From Streptomyces alfalfae (GTDB lineage Bacteria > Actinomycetota > Actinomycetes > Streptomycetales > Streptomycetaceae), in the NCBI RefSeq assembly GCF_004127445.1, contig NZ_QEXM01000052.1, positions 1-64,000 of the forward strand: a stretch of DNA of 64,000 nt. Direction: 5' to 3'. Within the stretch, counting starts at the first letter, position 1, and each line of letters opens with the position of its first letter. Below, piece after piece: positions 52,032 through 60,035 of the stretch. Made by a program: the position numbers and the translations under genes. The notes beneath the pieces are model-generated. The model ran no database searches. It was not told where the DNA came from and worked only from the letters and a program-made list of their open reading frames with translations.

Positions 52032-52835
52032 ATGGCTTCGACCGACAGCGAGCTCGCACCGGTTCTCGACAAGGACGGCGTACGCCTCACCATCGACGAG
52101 GCCGTCGCCACGGTGACGCTGACCAACCCGGCCAAGCGAAACGCCCAATCTCCCGCGCTGTGGAGGGCGTTGGCCGAGGCCGGTCAGCTGCTGCCGGGCA
52201 GCGTCCGTGTCGTGGTGCTGCGCGGAGAGGGCAAGTCCTTCTCCGCGGGCCTCGACCGGCAGGCGTTCACGCCGGAGGGCTTCGACGGCGAGCCGTCCTT
52301 CATCGACCTGGCACGCGGCGACGACGGCGTCCTCGACGCCACGATCGCCGAATACCAGGAGGCGTTCACCTGGTGGCGGCGGAGCGACATCGTGTCCATC
52401 GCCGCCGTCCAGGGGCATGCCATCGGCGCCGGCTTCCAGCTCGCGCTCGCCTGTGACCTGCGGATCGCGGCCGACGACGTGCAGTTCGCCATGCGCGAGA
52501 CCAGCCTGGGCCTCGTTCCCGACCTCACCGGCACGCATCCGCTGGTGGGCCTCGTCGGCTACGCCCGCGCCCTGGAGATCTGCGCCACCGGGCGCTTCGT
52601 CCACGCGGACGAGGCCGAGCGGGTGGGCCTCGCCAACCTCGTCGTGCCCGCGGACCAGCTCGGCGCCGCCGCGAACGACCTCGCCGCCGCGCTCGTCGCC
52701 GCGCCGCGCGACGCCGTCATCGAGACCAAGGCACTGCTCCAGGGCGCCACGGACCGCACCTACGAGGAGCAGCGCGTGGCCGAGCGCGCCGCGCAGGGCC
52801 GCAGGCTCCGCGACCTCGCGGGCCTCGGCGACTGA
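52032..52835 (+). CDS. Enoyl-CoA hydratase/isomerase-family protein
   Basis: A 267-residue crotonase-fold protein. The oxyanion-hole segments are present (GKSFSAGLDRQAF near 67-79 and GHAIGAGFQLALACDLRIA near 124-142). The usual first catalytic glutamate is in MRETSLGLVPDL near 151. The typical PGAGG loop reads PDLTGTHPL here, as in several actinobacterial paralogues of unknown substrate. It probably acts on an enoyl-CoA in fatty-acid or amino-acid breakdown. Confidence 0.9.
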   Translation: MASTDSELAPVLDKDGVRLTIDEAVATVTLTNPAKRNAQSPALWRALAEAGQLLPGSVRVVVLRGEGKSFSAGLDRQAFTPEGFDGEPSFIDLARGDDGVLDATIAEYQEAFTWWRRSDIVSIAAVQGHAIGAGFQLALACDLRIAADDVQFAMRETSLGLVPDLTGTHPLVGLVGYARALEICATGRFVHADEAERVGLANLVVPADQLGAAANDLAAALVAAPRDAVIETKALLQGATDRTYEEQRVAERAAQGRRLRDLAGLGD

Positions 52836-52857
52836 GCCTGCCGCAGCCCGGCCGGGC

Positions 52858-53592
52858 TCACTCTGCGCCGGTGACCAGCACCGCCACCGAGGGGTGGTCC
52901 GGCAGGGCCGCCGCCACCGCCGCGCGGACCGCCAGCGCCACGTCGAGGGCGCGGTGGCCGCCGCCGGTGGCCAGCTCCACGCGCGCGTGACGGCGCGGCA
53001 GCGCGTTGGCCGCGGGGCGCTCCTCCAGGTGCACGGCCGGGCCCAGCGCGCGGGTCAGCCGGGACACCCCGGGCACGGCCAGCGCGGCCCGTGCGGCACG
53101 CGCCGCGTCGCTCGAGTCCTCGGCCGCGGTCGCCCCCTCGTCCGGCTCCTGCCGTGCGCCGGCCGGGGCCTTCCGCGTCACCCGTTCGGCGTCACGCGCG
53201 TCGTCGAGCAGCGCCGTCACGCGCAGGTCCACCTCCGGGGCCACCAGGCCGAGCCGGTCCGCCGCCGCGCGGAGCGCCGCGCGCAGCCGGTCGGCCGCCG
53301 CGGGCAGCGGCGCGGTCGCCACGGCCGCGAAGTCCGCCGTGATCCGCAGCGGCCCCGGCGGCAGCGCGCTCGGCGGGGGCGGCACGACCGGCGCCCGCGT
53401 GTCCTCCGGATCGGCCGGGGCGATGCGCAGTGTGCCCAGGCGTACGCCGCTCACGTCGCGCGCCGCCGCGCGCAACGCGCCGTCCGCCGCCGCCTCCGTC
53501 ACCCATGTGCCGTCTTCCGGGCCGCCGAGCGGCAGCACCCTGCCGAGCCCGAGCTGCCGTCGTACCGCCTGGGGCCAACCGTCACCCGTCAT
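52858..53592 (-). CDS. Conserved protein next to the Asp23 cluster (annotated elsewhere as P10-like)
   Basis: A 244-residue alanine-rich protein. The N-terminus (to about 60) and the C-terminal part (about 145-240, with LTRALGPAVHLEERP and VAVLVTG at the end) have the look of the small Asp23-like modules encoded beside it, with pairs of short beta strands and one helix. In other Streptomyces this gene carries the label nucleopolyhedrovirus P10 family, which I consider uninformative. It is divergent from the Asp23 gene and convergent with the hydratase gene. Confidence 0.72.
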   Translation of the reverse strand: MTGDGWPQAVRRQLGLGRVLPLGGPEDGTWVTEAAADGALRAAARDVSGVRLGTLRIAPADPEDTRAPVVPPPPSALPPGPLRITADFAAVATAPLPAAADRLRAALRAAADRLGLVAPEVDLRVTALLDDARDAERVTRKAPAGARQEPDEGATAAEDSSDAARAARAALAVPGVSRLTRALGPAVHLEERPAANALPRRHARVELATGGGHRALDVALAVRAAVAAALPDHPSVAVLVTGAE

Positions 53593-53688
53593 GTTCCCCA
53601 GCCTGCCGCATCCCCGGAGCGCAGCCGCGCAACCGGACTTAATGTGGCGGAAGAAGACAGATCCCCTTTCGGAACGGACGGGACGGCG

Positions 53689-54180
53689 ATGACCGACATC
53701 GGACAGCGGAAGACGTCTCAGACACTGCGGCAGGACTCCGCGACGGAAGCTTCGGCGCGGGGCCAGACCGGGCGCGCGAGTGGCGGCGGCGCCCCCGGGG
53801 GCCGCGGCAAGACCACCATCGCGGACGGCGTCGTCGAGAAGATCGCCGGGCTCGCCGCGCGTGACGTCGAGGGCGTGCACGCGATGGGCGGCGGCCTCGC
53901 GCGGACCTTCGGCGCCGTGCGCGACCGGGTGCCCGGCGGCACGAAATCCGTCTCGCGCGGCGTGAAGGCCGAGGTCGGCGAGGTGCAGACCGCGCTCGAC
54001 CTGGAGATCGTCGTCGAGTACGGCGTCTCGATCGCCGACGTCGCCCGCGACGTGCGCGAGAACGTGGTCGCCGCCGTGGAGCGCATGACCGGTCTCGAGG
54101 TCGTCGAGGTCAACATCGCCGTGAGCGACGTGAAACTCCCCGACGAGGAGGACGAGGAGCCCGAGGGCCGCCTCCAGTAG
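53689..54180 (+). CDS. Asp23/Gls24-family envelope stress protein
   Basis: A 163-residue Asp23 protein. A flexible glycine- and serine-rich N-terminus (to about 40) precedes the Asp23 domain (about 42-150), with IADGVVEKIAGLAARDVEGV at its start and ALDLEIVVEYGVSIADVARD near 105. Asp23 proteins are cytoplasmic but held at the membrane by AmaP, which is encoded at the end of this cluster. The acidic tail is DEEDEEPEG. First gene of a five-gene cluster. Confidence 0.93.
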   Translation: MTDIGQRKTSQTLRQDSATEASARGQTGRASGGGAPGGRGKTTIADGVVEKIAGLAARDVEGVHAMGGGLARTFGAVRDRVPGGTKSVSRGVKAEVGEVQTALDLEIVVEYGVSIADVARDVRENVVAAVERMTGLEVVEVNIAVSDVKLPDEEDEEPEGRLQ

Positions 54181-54225
54181 CACCGGCGAAGGCGCAGCCG
54201 CGTCCCGAGGACGAGCGCAGGACAG

Positions 54226-54253
54226 GGAGCGCACGATGAGGAGCGCACGATGA
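54226..54253 (+). repeat. 14-bp tandem duplication of ribosome-binding site and start codon
   Basis: GGAGCGCACGATGA occurs twice head to tail (54226-54239 and 54240-54253). Each copy has a GGAG and an ATG. The first ATG opens a five-codon frame whose TGA overlaps the second, real ATG (54250) of the small membrane protein gene. Confidence 0.85.
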
Positions 54254-54435
54254 GCATGGCCGTGATCGGCATGGTGGCAGGGATGGCGCTCGGCTTCGCC
54301 GGATACTTCGGTGGATTCGGGGCGTTCCTGCTGGTGGCAGCCTTGGGAGCCGTCGGCTTCGTGGCCGGGCGGTTCCTGGAGGGGGACCTGGAACCCGGCG
54401 ACTTCTTCCGCGGCCGCGGCGACCGGCGGCGGTGA
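54250..54435 (+). CDS. Small membrane protein of the Asp23/AmaP cluster (DUF2273-like)
   Basis: A 61-residue protein with two close membrane helices (about 2-19 and 23-42, both glycine- and alanine-rich) and a charged tail ending FRGRGDRRR. Small DUF2273-type proteins occupy the same place beside Asp23 and AmaP in other bacteria. It follows the Asp23 gene by 69 bp and the next gene starts 3 bp after its stop. Confidence 0.8.
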   Translation: MSMAVIGMVAGMALGFAGYFGGFGAFLLVAALGAVGFVAGRFLEGDLEPGDFFRGRGDRRR

Positions 54436-54438
54436 GCG

Positions 54439-54783
54439 GTGGCGGCACAGGTCGCTCCGGGGGAGCGCGGCGCCACCCGGATCGCCGACCGGGTCGTCGC
54501 GAAGATCGCCGCGCAGGCGGCGCGTGAGGCCGTGGACGAGGTGCCGGACGGCGGCTCACCGCCGCACGCCACGGTCGCCGTGCACCAGGACACCGCCCGC
54601 GTCCGCGTCAGCCTCGAACTGGACTACCCCTGCGACATCGGCGGACGCTGCGGCGAGGTGCGCCGCCACGTCGCCGAGCGCGTGAAGGCGCTGGCGGGCA
54701 TGGACGTGCCCGAAGTGGCGGTCCAGGTGGAACGGCTGCACTCGGCGCGGGTCCGCGCCACGGCACAGGGGAGGACACGATGA
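54439..54783 (+). CDS. Second Asp23-like protein
   Basis: A 114-residue Asp23-type protein made of the domain alone: TRIADRVVAKIAAQAAREAV at about 13-32, VRVSLELDYPCDIGG near 55, and VPEVAVQVERLHS near 90. It is shorter and more divergent than the first copy. Start GTG 54439; its stop overlaps the next start (ATGA). It may form mixed complexes with the first Asp23 at the membrane. Confidence 0.82.
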   Translation: MAAQVAPGERGATRIADRVVAKIAAQAAREAVDEVPDGGSPPHATVAVHQDTARVRVSLELDYPCDIGGRCGEVRRHVAERVKALAGMDVPEVAVQVERLHSARVRATAQGRTR

Positions 54784-55517
54784 GGGAGGCCGAGGGGGGC
54801 GACGGCGCCCGGCCGCTGCCGCCCGCCGAAGAGGCCCGCTCCGAAGGGACGGGGCCCGAGGAGACAGCGCCCGATCAGACCGGGCCCGAGGGGACTCGAC
54901 CCCGGGGAGAGCCGGACCGGGCCGATTCCGCCGCCGGCCACGGGCCGCCGCCCACGTTCGCCGAGGACGGCCGCGGGGCCGGACGGTTCTGGTCCCGCCG
55001 CCGGGTGCCCGCCGCCCTGCTCGCCGTACTGGTCCTCGCCGGCACGGGACTGCTCCTGTACGACGTCGTCGCCGTACGGGCCGACCACTCCGCGATGCAC
55101 TGGCGGCGCGAGCTGGCCAGGGAGCTGGGGGAGCGTCCCCTCGACGACACCGCGGTCCTGGTCGGGGCGGGCGTGGCCGCGGCTCTCGGCCTCTGGCTGC
55201 TCGTGCTCGCCGCGACCCCGGGGCAGCGCAAGCTCCTGCCGATGCGGCGCACCGACTCCGACGTGCGCGCGGGGCTGGAGCGGACCGCCGCCGCCATGAT
55301 GCTGCGCGACCGCGCGATGGACGTGCCGGGCGTGCAGTCGGTACGGGTCCGCGTGCGGCGCTCCAAGGTGCGCGTGCGGGCCGTCTCGCACTTCCGCGAC
55401 CCCGACGACGTACGCGACGACCTGGACACCGCACTGGCCGGCGGCGTCGACGACCTCGGGCTGGCCCGCCCGCCCGGCGTCCTCGTGCGCGTCACCCGGC
55501 CCGGCAGGAAGGGGTGA
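54780..55517 (+). CDS. DUF6286-type membrane protein of the Asp23 cluster
   Basis: A 245-residue protein with a long acidic, disordered N-terminus (to about 70), two membrane helices (about 77-97 and 124-146), and a C-terminal globular domain (about 155-240) with alkaline-shock-like beta strands (VPGVQSVRVRVRRSKVRVRA). It overlaps both neighbours by 4 nt. Probably a membrane partner for the Asp23 proteins; its precise role is unknown. Confidence 0.82.
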   Translation: MREAEGGDGARPLPPAEEARSEGTGPEETAPDQTGPEGTRPRGEPDRADSAAGHGPPPTFAEDGRGAGRFWSRRRVPAALLAVLVLAGTGLLLYDVVAVRADHSAMHWRRELARELGERPLDDTAVLVGAGVAAALGLWLLVLAATPGQRKLLPMRRTDSDVRAGLERTAAAMMLRDRAMDVPGVQSVRVRVRRSKVRVRAVSHFRDPDDVRDDLDTALAGGVDDLGLARPPGVLVRVTRPGRKG

Positions 55518-56101
55518 ACACCATGCCGCGCACGGTCAACCGCGTGCTCCTGGCCCTGGCGGGGCTCGTCCTGCTCGTCCTCGGCGGCTCGGTGCTCGCC
55601 GTGGGGCTCGGCGCGCCGCCGCCCTCCTGGTGGATCCACGACGGCCGGCACGACGTGCTGCTCAGCGACGGCGACCGGACCCGATGGCGGGACGCCGGAT
55701 GGTTCTGGCCGGTGGTCATCGCCGTCCTGGCGCTGCTCGTGCTGCTCACGCTGTGGTGGCTCTCGGCCCAGCTCCGCAGGCGCCGCCTCGCGGAGGTCCT
55801 GGTGGAGACCGGCGACGGCGAGGGCGCTGTGGTGCGCGGGCGCGCCCTGGAGAGCGTCATGGCCGGCGAGGCCGAGGCGCAGGACGGCGTCGAGCGGGCC
55901 CGGGTCGCGCTGACCGGGCGGCGCGGTACGCCGAGGGCGCGCGCGGAGCTCGCCCTGGAACCCCGCGCCGCGCCCGCCGACGCGCTGCACCGCTTCGGCG
56001 CCGAAGCCCTCGCCCACGCCCGTGAGTCGGCGGGCCTCGCGAGCCTGCCCGCCACGGTCCGGCTGCGCGGCGTCAAGCACCGCGCCCGGCGTGTGAGCTG
56101 A
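55514..56101 (+). CDS. amaP: Alkaline shock response membrane anchor protein AmaP
   Basis: A 195-residue protein with two membrane helices (about 11-31 and 68-86) enclosing a short tryptophan-containing loop (PPPSWWIHDGRHDV), and a C-terminal Asp23-like cytoplasmic domain. This is the AmaP layout, which anchors Asp23 to the membrane. It is the last gene of the cluster. The start may be GTG 55514 or ATG 55523. Confidence 0.85.
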   Translation: MNTMPRTVNRVLLALAGLVLLVLGGSVLAVGLGAPPPSWWIHDGRHDVLLSDGDRTRWRDAGWFWPVVIAVLALLVLLTLWWLSAQLRRRRLAEVLVETGDGEGAVVRGRALESVMAGEAEAQDGVERARVALTGRRGTPRARAELALEPRAAPADALHRFGAEALAHARESAGLASLPATVRLRGVKHRARRVS

Positions 56102-56127
56102 CGGACGGGGCGCGCGGGGCCGCGACG

Positions 56128-56883
56128 CTAGAAGCCGCTGCGGGCCCCGCCGTCCACCGGCACCATGATCCCGGTCAGGTACGAGGCCGCGGGGGAGAGC
56201 AGGAAGGCGGCCGTGCGGCCGAACTCCTCCGGGGTGCCGTAGCGGCGCAGCGGGATGCCCGCCTCGTTGGCGGCGCGGGTCGCCTCCGGGTCCGGCGAGA
56301 GACCGTCGAGCTGGCGCATGCGGTCGGTGGCGATGCGGCCGGGGAGCACGCCGACGACGCGGATGCCGCGCGGGCCGAGCTCGTCCGCGAGGGACTTGGC
56401 GAACCCGGCGAGGCCGGGACGCAGGCCGTTGGAGATCGTCAGGCCCGCGATCGGCTCGTAGACCGACCCCGAGAGGACGAAGCCGATGACGCCGCCCTCG
56501 CCCAGCTCGGCGGCGGCGGCGCGGGCGAGCCGCACGGCGCCGAGGAAGACCGCCTCGAAGGCGGTCTGCCACTGCTCGTCGGTGTTGTCGGCGACGAAGC
56601 CGGGCGCGGGCCCGCCGACGCTGATCAGCACGCCGTCGAAGCCGCCGAAGTGCTCGCGCGCCGCCGCGATCAGGCGGCCCGGGGCGGCCGGATCGGCGTT
56701 GTCGGCGGCGACGCCCACCGCGTTCGCGCCCAGTTCGGCGGCGGCCTCCGCGACGGTCTTCTCCTCGCGCCCGGTGATGACGACCTTCGCGCCGTCCGCG
56801 ACGAGCCGGCGCGCGGTGGCGTTGCCGAGGCCGCGGGTGGCGCCGGTGACGACGTAGACACGGTTTTCCAGTCCAAGATCCAT
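56128..56883 (-). CDS. SDR-family protein with altered catalytic residues
   Basis: A 251-residue short-chain dehydrogenase fold. The NAD(P) loop TGATRGLGNA (near 13-22) and C-terminal PVDGGARSGF are classical. The catalytic Tyr-x3-Lys is not: the region reads LTISNGLRPGL, so the pair appears to be Ser151 and Arg155. Some SDR subgroups share this pattern, so it may be active by another mechanism or be a binding protein. It lies 4 bp downstream of the GH15 gene and is probably cotranscribed. Confidence 0.87.
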   Translation of the reverse strand: MDLGLENRVYVVTGATRGLGNATARRLVADGAKVVITGREEKTVAEAAAELGANAVGVAADNADPAAPGRLIAAAREHFGGFDGVLISVGGPAPGFVADNTDEQWQTAFEAVFLGAVRLARAAAAELGEGGVIGFVLSGSVYEPIAGLTISNGLRPGLAGFAKSLADELGPRGIRVVGVLPGRIATDRMRQLDGLSPDPEATRAANEAGIPLRRYGTPEEFGRTAAFLLSPAASYLTGIMVPVDGGARSGF

Positions 56884-56887
56884 GCGC

Positions 56888-58672
56888 CTAGTCTCGCGCG
56901 TCCGCCCCGTAGAGCGCGAGGGCGGTGTTCACCAGGCCGATGTGGCTGAACGCCTGCGGGTAGTTGCCGAGCTGGCGGTCGCTCACCGGGTCGTACTCCT
57001 CGGCGAGCAGCCCCACGTCGTTGCAGAGCCCCACCAGGCGTTCGAACAGTTCGCGCGCCTCCTTCGTGCGTCCCGTCATGTGCAGGGCGTCCGCCAGCCA
57101 GAAGGAGCAGACGAGGAAGGTGCCCTCCTCGCCGGGCAGGCCGTCGACCGTGTTCCCGGCCGAGGTGTAGCGCAGCATCAGGCCGTGGTGGTCGAGCTCG
57201 GCGCGGACCGCGTCGACGGTGCCGATGACGCGCGGGTCGTCGGGGGGCAGGAAACCCGTACGCGGGATGAGCAGCAGCGAGGCGTCCAGTTCGGTGGAGC
57301 CGTAGTACTGGGTGAAGGTGTTGCGCTCGGCGTCGTAGCCGCGCTCGCAGACCTCGCGGTGGATCTCGTCGCGCAGCTCGCGCCAGCACTCGATGTCGCC
57401 GCGCAGGTCCGGCTGCTCCTCCAGGGTGCGCACCGCGCGGTCGGCGGCGACCCACGCCATCACCTTGGAGTGCACGAAGTGGCGGTCGGGGCCCCGCATC
57501 TCCCACAGGCCCTTGTCCGGCGCACGCCAGTTCTCGCGCAGGAACTGCAGGAGGCTGAGCTGGAGGTTCCACGCGTGCGGACGGCTGTGCAGGCCCGCCT
57601 TCCGCGCGAGGTACAGGGAGTCGGCGACCTCGCCGTACACGTCGAGCTGGAGCTGGTCCACGGCCCCGTTGCCGACGTGCACCGGGCGGGAGCCCTCGTA
57701 GCCCGGCAGCCAGTCGACCTCGTACTCGGGCAGCCGGCGCTCACCGGCGAGGCCGTACACGATCTGCAGGTCGTCGGCGTTGCCCGCGACGGCGCGGAGC
57801 AGCCAGTCGCGCCAGGCCTCGGCCTCCTCCAGGAAGCCGGCCGCGACCAGGGCGTTCAGCGTGAGGGTGGAGTCGCGCAGCCAGCAGTAGCGGTAGTCCC
57901 AGTTCCGTACGCCGCCGATCTCCTCGGGCAGGGACGTCGTGGGGGCGGCGACGATGCCGCCGGTGGGCGCGTAGGTGAGGGCCTTGAGGGTGATGAGGGA
58001 GCGGATGACGGTGTCGCGGTGCGGTCCCTCGTAGTGGCAGCGGGCGGTCCAGGCGCGCCAGTCCACGAGGCTGTGCTCCAGCGCTTCGTAGGGGTCGACC
58101 AGCGCGGGGCGCGGCTCGTGGGAGGGGTGCCAGGTGAGGACGAACGCCACCTTCTCGCCCTCCTCGACGGTGAACTCGGAGTGGGTGCCGTAGGCGTGGC
58201 CCCAGGTGTGCACGGCGGGCTCGCTGCGCAGCCAGATCGAGTCGGGGCCCGCGACGGCGACGCGGTGGCCGTCCACCTGGCGCATCCAGGGCACGACCGA
58301 TCCGTAGTCGAAGCGGAGCCGGAGCGTGCTGCGGACGGTGACGCGGCCGCTGAGTCCCTCGACGATGCGGACGACGTCGGGGGCGCGGTCACGCTGCGGC
58401 ATGAAGTCCGTCACGCGGACGGAGCCGTCCTCGGTGTCCCACTCGGAGTCGAGGACGAGGGAGTCGGGCCGGTAGGCGCGGCGGGTGCAGGCGTTCGCGT
58501 CCTTCGGGGCGATGCGCCAGTGGCCGTTCTCCTCGTCGCCGAGCAGGGCGGCGAAGCAGGCGGCGGAGTCGAATCGGGGCAGACACAGCCAGTCCAGCGA
58601 GCCGTCACTGCCGATGAGGGCGGCGGTCTGGAGGTCGCCGATGAGCGCGAGGTCTTCGATGGGGCGAGGCAC
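56888..58672 (-). CDS. Glycoside hydrolase family 15 protein (trehalase/glucoamylase-like)
   Basis: A 594-residue GH15 enzyme. The N-terminal super-beta-sandwich begins IEDLALIGDLQTAALIGSDG; the (alpha/alpha)6 barrel includes NWDYRYCWLRDSTLTLNAL near 320 and the late EEYDPVSDRQLGNYPQAFSH near 558, which carries the catalytic base. The composition resembles actinobacterial GH15 trehalases and cytoplasmic glucoamylases; no signal peptide. I use GTG 58672 because homologues begin at this point; upstream frame sequence is of shadow type. Confidence 0.88.
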   Translation of the reverse strand: MPRPIEDLALIGDLQTAALIGSDGSLDWLCLPRFDSAACFAALLGDEENGHWRIAPKDANACTRRAYRPDSLVLDSEWDTEDGSVRVTDFMPQRDRAPDVVRIVEGLSGRVTVRSTLRLRFDYGSVVPWMRQVDGHRVAVAGPDSIWLRSEPAVHTWGHAYGTHSEFTVEEGEKVAFVLTWHPSHEPRPALVDPYEALEHSLVDWRAWTARCHYEGPHRDTVIRSLITLKALTYAPTGGIVAAPTTSLPEEIGGVRNWDYRYCWLRDSTLTLNALVAAGFLEEAEAWRDWLLRAVAGNADDLQIVYGLAGERRLPEYEVDWLPGYEGSRPVHVGNGAVDQLQLDVYGEVADSLYLARKAGLHSRPHAWNLQLSLLQFLRENWRAPDKGLWEMRGPDRHFVHSKVMAWVAADRAVRTLEEQPDLRGDIECWRELRDEIHREVCERGYDAERNTFTQYYGSTELDASLLLIPRTGFLPPDDPRVIGTVDAVRAELDHHGLMLRYTSAGNTVDGLPGEEGTFLVCSFWLADALHMTGRTKEARELFERLVGLCNDVGLLAEEYDPVSDRQLGNYPQAFSHIGLVNTALALYGADARD

Positions 58673-58799
58673 GCAGAACGCGTTCCCGTGAGTCGGCTCC
58701 GCCAATCGGCGGGCCGGGACAATCGGCTCCGACCTGCGGCTCTCGGGTCCCCGGAGAGCGGGCTTCTGGTGGCGTGGGCCGCTTCCCCGCGCCGTGGGC

Positions 58800-59612
58800 T
58801 CAGACGGCCGCGGGCGTCGGCTCCTGCTCGGGGGCCGCCGCTGCGGCGGCGCGGTCGCGGCGCTCCCTGCGGACCAGGACGACCCAGCCCACCGGGACAC
58901 CGGCGGCGAACAGCCACCACTGGACCGCGTACGCCATGTGCGGGCCGATGCTGCCGTGGTCGGGCTCGTCGATCAGCTCGGGGGTGTCGCCCGCGGGCTC
59001 GGGCGAGGTCTGCTCGACGTATCCGCCGAGGACCTCCTTGCCGAGGCTGTGGGCCTGCTGGCCGCTGCTGATCAGCATGATCTGACGGTCCGGCAGGCCG
59101 CGGACGTCCTTGATGCCGCTCTCCGCGGACGTCTCGTCGGCCATCAAGCGGCCGGTGACGACGGTCCTGCCCCTGGGCGGCGCGGGGATCTTCGGGAAGG
59201 CGGTCTGCGGGCCGTCGGCGGGGATCCAGCCGCGGTTGACGAGCAGCACCTTGCCGTCGTCGAGGACGAAGGGGGTCAGGACGTGGAAGCCGACCTTGTC
59301 GTCGGAGTTCGTGCGGCGCCGCACGACGACCTCGTGCTCCGTGTCGAACCTGCCCTCGGCGCTCACCCTGCGGTACAGATCCGCCTTGGGCACCTCGTGC
59401 CCGGGGGAAGTGATCTTCTCGGCCTGGACCGGGTCGGCGCTCAGCGCCTTGGAGACCCGCTGGTTCTGCGCGACGCGGTGCTCGTGCCGGTGCAACTGCC
59501 AGAAGCCCAGCTCGACCATCACGGGGATGAGAACGAGGGCGATGAGGGTGAGGATCACCCACTGCCGGGACAACAGGAAGCGGTACACCCCACGACCGTA
59601 CAACTCGGTCAT
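58800..59612 (-). CDS. SURF1-family protein
   Basis: A 270-residue membrane protein with an N-terminal helix (about 18-38, ending in ELGFWQLHRHEHR) and a C-terminal helix (about 225-245), enclosing an extracytoplasmic domain with VNRGWIPAD near 120. SURF1 helps insert heme into cytochrome c oxidase. No other oxidase genes are near. Confidence 0.92.
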   Translation of the reverse strand: MTELYGRGVYRFLLSRQWVILTLIALVLIPVMVELGFWQLHRHEHRVAQNQRVSKALSADPVQAEKITSPGHEVPKADLYRRVSAEGRFDTEHEVVVRRRTNSDDKVGFHVLTPFVLDDGKVLLVNRGWIPADGPQTAFPKIPAPPRGRTVVTGRLMADETSAESGIKDVRGLPDRQIMLISSGQQAHSLGKEVLGGYVEQTSPEPAGDTPELIDEPDHGSIGPHMAYAVQWWLFAAGVPVGWVVLVRRERRDRAAAAAAPEQEPTPAAV

Positions 59613-59699
59613 GGGGTGTCCGGAAGTGGGGTCGGGATGGGACGGGGAGGGAGCCGGTGGGGCGGGGTGGAGCCGGAGCGCCGCGCGGATGGGCCCGGG

Positions 59700-59933
59700 T
59701 CAGACCTTGTCGATGATGCCCACCCGGCCCTCCGCGCGTGAGCAGTGGGCGCCGCAGTACCAGTGCCCGTCGACCTCGACGCCCTGGCCGATGATCCGGC
59801 ACCGGCAGTGCTCGCAGATGGGCGCCATGCGGTGGATGGCGCAGGAGAAGCAGTCGAAGACGTGCACCGCGCCCTGCGCGTGCACTTCAAAGGACATGCC
59901 GTAGTCGTTTCCGCAGACCTCGCAACGTGCCAT
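59700..59933 (-). CDS. Small zinc-ribbon protein
   Basis: A 77-residue protein with paired cysteines at 4/7, 28/31, 40/43 (plus 45) and 60/64, enough for two zinc sites. It is a conserved actinobacterial protein of unknown function; the pattern suggests binding to nucleic acid or another protein. It lies 87 bp upstream of the SURF1 gene on the same strand. Confidence 0.82.
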   Translation of the reverse strand: MARCEVCGNDYGMSFEVHAQGAVHVFDCFSCAIHRMAPICEHCRCRIIGQGVEVDGHWYCGAHCSRAEGRVGIIDKV

Positions 59934-60035
59934 GCGCCACAGCGTGGGACGCGACGGCGGTGCGGGGCGAGCCGTCGGCGGGCGAGTCGCCCGCCAATCA
60001 CCCGTCTGACGGTCGCCGCGCCACCGGCCCGCCCG

